Part shown: one piece after another, positions 60,937 through 64,000 of the stretch | Position numbering within the stretch: the stretch's first letter is position 1 | Layout: the number at the start of each line of letters is the position of its first letter | DNA from: Neobacillus vireti | GTDB lineage: Bacteria; Bacillota; Bacilli; Bacillales; Cytobacillaceae | Assembly: GCF_001026695.1 (NCBI RefSeq) | Contig: NZ_LDNB01000017.1 | Coordinates: 186,206 to 250,205 of the forward strand | DNA: 64,000 nt | Reading direction: 5' to 3' | Made by a program: the position numbers and the translations under genes | The notes under the pieces: generated by a model | The model's input: only the letters and a program-made list of their open reading frames with translations | Databases searched by the model: none | What the model was told of the DNA's origin: nothing

Positions 60937-61911
60937 CTAGTTCAACACATCAGGATTAATCAAATTTTTAGGACGTTTACCAGTTAATCCAGCATGCAGA
61001 TTCTCGACTGCAAGCTTGGCCATTTTTAGTTCGGTTTCATAGGTTGATGACCCGATATGCGGTGTTGTCACCACATTAGCAAACTGGAGTAGGGGATGGT
61101 CCGCCCTTACTGGCTCTGTTTGGTAAACGTCTAAGGCAGCACCATGAATTTCTTTATTTCTTAATGCCTCAATCAGTGCTCTTTCATCAACGGTTTTTCC
61201 ACGCGAGCCATTGACAAAAATACAGGATTTTTTCATCAATTTAAATTCTCGTTCGCCGATTAAATTCTCTGTTTCAGGTGTCAGCGGGGTCATTAAGCAA
61301 ACAAAATCGGATTCCTTTAACAATGTATCAAGGTCACAGTATGAAGCATGATATTTTTCCTCGGTCTCTGGGTTCCGAGTGCGATTGTGGTACAAAATCT
61401 TCATATCAAAGCCGAAATGCCCGCGTTTAGCGATGGTTGAACCGATTTTTCCCATGCCAATGATACCTAATGTTTTATGGTGAACATCGACTGCATATTG
61501 TTCGATGGTTAAATGCTGCTTCCAATTCCCCGCCTTCACAAAGTGATCGAGCTCGGGAATGCGCCTTGCCGCCGCAAGGAGTATGCCGAAGATGGCATCC
61601 GCTGTTGTATCTTCTAGAACTCCCGGGGTATGTGTCCCCATAACGCCGCGCTTTGTCATCTCTTCAATCGAGAGGTTATTATAACCTGTTGAGTTATTAG
61701 CAACAATTTTTAAATTTGGAGCCCTGTCCAGTAATGCTTTATCTACCGGGAGTGCTAGGCCGACAATGCCTTCCGCCTCTTGGAGGGCCTTTAAAAAAGC
61801 TAGATCTGTTTTTGGGTCAATTCCTTCAAAAAAATCTACTTCAAATCTGTCATCTAATTGTTCAAGGGCCTCAGTTAAGACAAAGTTATAGGCAATAATT
61901 TTTCTACTCAT
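60937..61911 (-). CDS. D-2-hydroxyacid dehydrogenase (D-isomer-specific family)
   Basis: 324 aa. NAD binding is in TLGIIGMGKIGSTIAKRG, followed by the acidic or polar residue that selects cofactor in YHNRT. The catalytic Arg is in FVNGSRGKTVDERAL, the Glu in ALDVYQTEPV and the His in TTPHIGSSTYE. It resembles glyoxylate/hydroxypyruvate reductases (GyaR-like). ATG 61911 has SD GAGAGGAG. The neighbour PucR regulator 36 bp upstream on the same strand may control it; glyoxylate is a product of purine degradation. Confidence 0.9.
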   Translation of the reverse strand: MSRKIIAYNFVLTEALEQLDDRFEVDFFEGIDPKTDLAFLKALQEAEGIVGLALPVDKALLDRAPNLKIVANNSTGYNNLSIEEMTKRGVMGTHTPGVLEDTTADAIFGILLAAARRIPELDHFVKAGNWKQHLTIEQYAVDVHHKTLGIIGMGKIGSTIAKRGHFGFDMKILYHNRTRNPETEEKYHASYCDLDTLLKESDFVCLMTPLTPETENLIGEREFKLMKKSCIFVNGSRGKTVDERALIEALRNKEIHGAALDVYQTEPVRADHPLLQFANVVTTPHIGSSTYETELKMAKLAVENLHAGLTGKRPKNLINPDVLN

Positions 61912-61947
61912 TAGGAGTGAGCTCCTCTCCGCTTTAGCTTTATCCGT

Positions 61948-63522
61948 TTATTTTAGCATTTTCATAATTTTAATGGCGACGAATATTTTTAGCATGTCAT
62001 CAAGCTGATTAAAATCAATATTTAAGATCGATTCAAGCTTTTTTAACCGCTTCCTTAGGGTGTTTGGATGAATATAGAGATGTTCAGCCGTTTGATTAAT
62101 ATCACCATTGTTATAATAAAATACTTCCAATGTTTCAAGGTAAAAATCATCATTTGCTTCATCTATTAGTATGAGTTCCCCCAACGTTTCTTCATAGTAT
62201 TCATGCAGTAAGTCATTATGAATATTAGAAAGAAGTCTTGCGATTCCAATATCCTCGAAATGCCGAACGGAACTTTTTTTGGTTTCATACTTTCCCAACT
62301 CCAGTGCAACCTTTGCTTCATAGAAGCTGCGAAACAACTCCATATTAGACGGGTAATGCCGCCCTAAGCCAATGTGGCATTCCATGTTTGGCTGGGAAAA
62401 TTCGATCTCCTTTTGAATTTTATTTGCCAAGGAAATCATGAACTCTTTCCGTTTTTTAGGCGTATTGTCACGGTCATCAAAAACAATGATGACAATATTG
62501 CCCTGAATAGGGAAGGTGATTGCCTGTAGGAAAGCAGAAGAAACGAGAGAGCGGATTTTCCGGATAATCGCTTCGATATCGATTGTAAATTTTGCAATGT
62601 CTGATTTGGCATTTAATCTCATCACCATTAGTTGGGTAGGTATGGTGAAGTCCCAGCCCCATTGCTTCCCCTGTGAGATTAACCCCTGCTCAGATTCTAG
62701 ATTATTATAGAGAAGATTATAAAGGAAATGCTGTTTATAGGAACGATGTGCCTCCAAAACAGCCTCTTCCTTCATTAAATATGTAACAATTGCTGGAAGG
62801 GCATGGGTGATTTGTTCGATACAAATGTCAATCATCATCCCGGGCTGTTCTTGAAACAGGAGATATCCAAAATGCTTTTCTCCAGAATGTAACTGAAAAA
62901 GAAGATAATCATCGGCCCCACTTTTTAATAATGAAAAGGTTTCTTGATTGTTTGGTCCATGCTGATTGGCAATGGATTTTAAAAATGGCTCATGGACACT
63001 CGTCCAAGCTCCTTCATCTAATGAAAAAATCTGTAACTCCTCATTTACTAATAGGATTTCTTGACCTAGAATAAGCCGAAGACGACGGAGTACCCCTGCC
63101 AAACCACTGTCATTTATCAATTGCAGCCAAAAGCTGGTAGATCGTTCCCAAACATAGTGGAAGAGGCCCGATGTTTTAAGCTGCTTTAGGTCAGCAAACT
63201 TTTGGATGATACTGTCAGGGTTCGTATCTTTTATCAGTAAGACCGGTTTTTTATAACTGTCAGCGGCGTCACTAGCGGCAGGTGGGATAAATAGGTCATC
63301 ATTTCCATATATAAGAATTCCTTGGACATATGAAACAGAAAGGTATTCATGCAGCTGGATGACGGTGCTTGCTGATTTTGGAAGTAGGACTAGTGAAGGT
63401 TCCTCTAGCCGGATTGAATTATGTTGCATGCTGGTAAATTGCCGAACATTCCCTTCCCAACCGCCAATAATTTCGGCGTGATGAAAGGGGGAGGCGCTTA
63501 TCATTTCTTGAAAGGTGAGCAT
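61948..63522 (-). CDS. PucR-type transcriptional activator
   Basis: 524 aa. The N-terminal ~120 residues resemble the PucR domain (LPKSASTVIQLHEYLSVSYV), a GAF-like middle follows, and the C-terminus ends in the PucR helix-turn-helix YYNNGDINQTAEHLYIHPNT with LRKRLKKLESILNI. In B. subtilis PucR activates purine catabolism; other members respond to different ligands. It stands between a D-2-hydroxyacid dehydrogenase and a Fe-S oxidoreductase subunit, one of which is likely its target. ATG 63522 follows AAGGAG. Confidence 0.88.
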   Translation of the reverse strand: MLTFQEMISASPFHHAEIIGGWEGNVRQFTSMQHNSIRLEEPSLVLLPKSASTVIQLHEYLSVSYVQGILIYGNDDLFIPPAASDAADSYKKPVLLIKDTNPDSIIQKFADLKQLKTSGLFHYVWERSTSFWLQLINDSGLAGVLRRLRLILGQEILLVNEELQIFSLDEGAWTSVHEPFLKSIANQHGPNNQETFSLLKSGADDYLLFQLHSGEKHFGYLLFQEQPGMMIDICIEQITHALPAIVTYLMKEEAVLEAHRSYKQHFLYNLLYNNLESEQGLISQGKQWGWDFTIPTQLMVMRLNAKSDIAKFTIDIEAIIRKIRSLVSSAFLQAITFPIQGNIVIIVFDDRDNTPKKRKEFMISLANKIQKEIEFSQPNMECHIGLGRHYPSNMELFRSFYEAKVALELGKYETKKSSVRHFEDIGIARLLSNIHNDLLHEYYEETLGELILIDEANDDFYLETLEVFYYNNGDINQTAEHLYIHPNTLRKRLKKLESILNIDFNQLDDMLKIFVAIKIMKMLK

Positions 63523-63540
63523 AACGTTGAAGTCTCCTTT

Positions 63541-64000
63541 TTATCTACACCAAAATTGCTGGATATCTTCTTTTTTCTTGTGAAATCGTATTGATGGATT
63601 CGTCATCTTTTTCATTTCAAATCCATAAATCGCTTTATCATAATGGCTACTTTGTGGGTCGTTAATGTCAATGATTTCAAGGGCTTTGACCGGACACGCA
63701 GACACACATATTGTAGGTTTCCCTTGCAGTTGCCGCTCATAACACATATCGCATTTATCCGCCTTCGCTGTTAGCGGGTTCATTTTTATGGCATCAAAAG
63801 GGCAGGTTGTTTCACATTTCCCACACCCAGAACATTTCACCTTATCAATTATGACAACTCCATTAGGCTTCTTCTTAATGGCACCCTCTGGACAAGCAGC
63901 CATACATGCCGGGTTTTCACAGTGATTACAAGCCATGGAAAAATGGTGAAAACTATGACCCTTTTTATTTTCTTCATCTTCGAATGAATGGATTTTTCTC
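63541..64000 (-). CDS. 4Fe-4S ferredoxin-type oxidoreductase subunit (DmsB/HybA-like), 5' end outside window
   Basis: The frame is open through 64000, so the ATG at 63936 is internal; upstream codons read HSFHHFSMACNHCENPACMA, the DMSO-reductase-type junction. The four-cluster Cys pattern is visible in CNHCENPACMAACP, CSGCGKCETTCPFDAI and CDMCYERQLQGKPTICVSACP. It would carry electrons between a membrane or soluble donor and a molybdopterin catalytic subunit, which should lie to the right of the window. PucR-type control suggests a purine or amine oxidoreductase rather than DMSO. Truncated only by the window edge. Confidence 0.85.
   Translation of the reverse strand, partial: RKIHSFEDEENKKGHSFHHFSMACNHCENPACMAACPEGAIKKKPNGVVIIDKVKCSGCGKCETTCPFDAIKMNPLTAKADKCDMCYERQLQGKPTICVSACPVKALEIIDINDPQSSHYDKAIYGFEMKKMTNPSIRFHKKKEDIQQFWCR

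Overview
The window looks like chromosome of an aerobic to facultatively anaerobic, endospore-forming member of the Bacillaceae, possibly a soil lineage near Neobacillus. The grounds are a low-GC composition, strong Bacillus-type Shine-Dalgarno sequences with many GTG and TTG starts, an alpha/beta-type small acid-soluble spore protein gene (60642-60836), a Bacillus-type narGHJI operon, a Rex box before adhE and a cre box before an FNT channel gene. I could not compare with any database, so the genus is an inference. I see no rRNA, tRNA, CRISPR array, insertion sequence or prophage.

Region 1 (1-10240) is a bacterial-microcompartment (BMC) locus followed by hydrolases. In order: the end of a DeoR-type repressor, a class-III-aminotransferase-fold enzyme, an APH-fold small-molecule kinase, a small protein with an encapsulation-helix-like N-terminus, a wrecked 5' stub of an aldehyde dehydrogenase, a BMC-H shell protein, a PduL-like phosphotransacylase with a C-terminal extension, a second BMC-H protein, a 3' stub of a malate dehydrogenase, an APC permease and a metallophosphoesterase. 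Kinase plus aminotransferase-fold phospholyase plus shell proteins resembles amino-alcohol metabolosomes of the 1-amino-2-propanol (RMM) type, but the signature aldehyde dehydrogenase is destroyed and no pentamer shell gene is visible. A separate unit behind a perfect 16-bp palindrome encodes an acetamidase/formamidase and a DmpA-type P1 peptidase.

Region 2 (10240-18140) holds a divergent PRPP synthetase paralogue, a small membrane protein, an MFS transporter, a nitronate monooxygenase, an RMD1/YagE protein, an acyltransferase-3 protein and a frameshifted beta-lactamase-fold gene with cell-wall-binding repeats. Region 3 (18288-25885) is a nitrate-respiration operon: a hemerythrin-like protein, two small unknowns and narGHJI.

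Region 4 (26000-37110) contains a large fusion with a C-terminal isoprenyl diphosphate synthase domain, SelO, a PD-(D/E)XK-like protein, a CPBP-like membrane protein, an epimerase, an MFS-CBS pair facing a MarR regulator, remnants of panE and of a PfkB kinase, and a nitroreductase. Region 5 (37148-46605) is anaerobic carbon metabolism: a two-polypeptide 2-oxoacid:ferredoxin oxidoreductase, AdhE behind a perfect Rex operator, and a formate/nitrite-type channel behind a cre site, with small cell-envelope genes between.

Region 6 (46667-64000) has a PabB-PabC fusion, a complete four-gene Wadjet-type plasmid-defence operon (jetABCD, DUF2397/DUF2398/SMC-like/DUF2399 class), tldE-tldD, an SDR, the spore protein, a D-2-hydroxyacid dehydrogenase, a PucR-type activator and the end of a DmsB-like Fe-S subunit that runs off the right edge. 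A family of GC-rich palindromes (GGTGCCTGAC... / GGGTCAG...) sits in many of the gaps between genes and probably serves as terminators.
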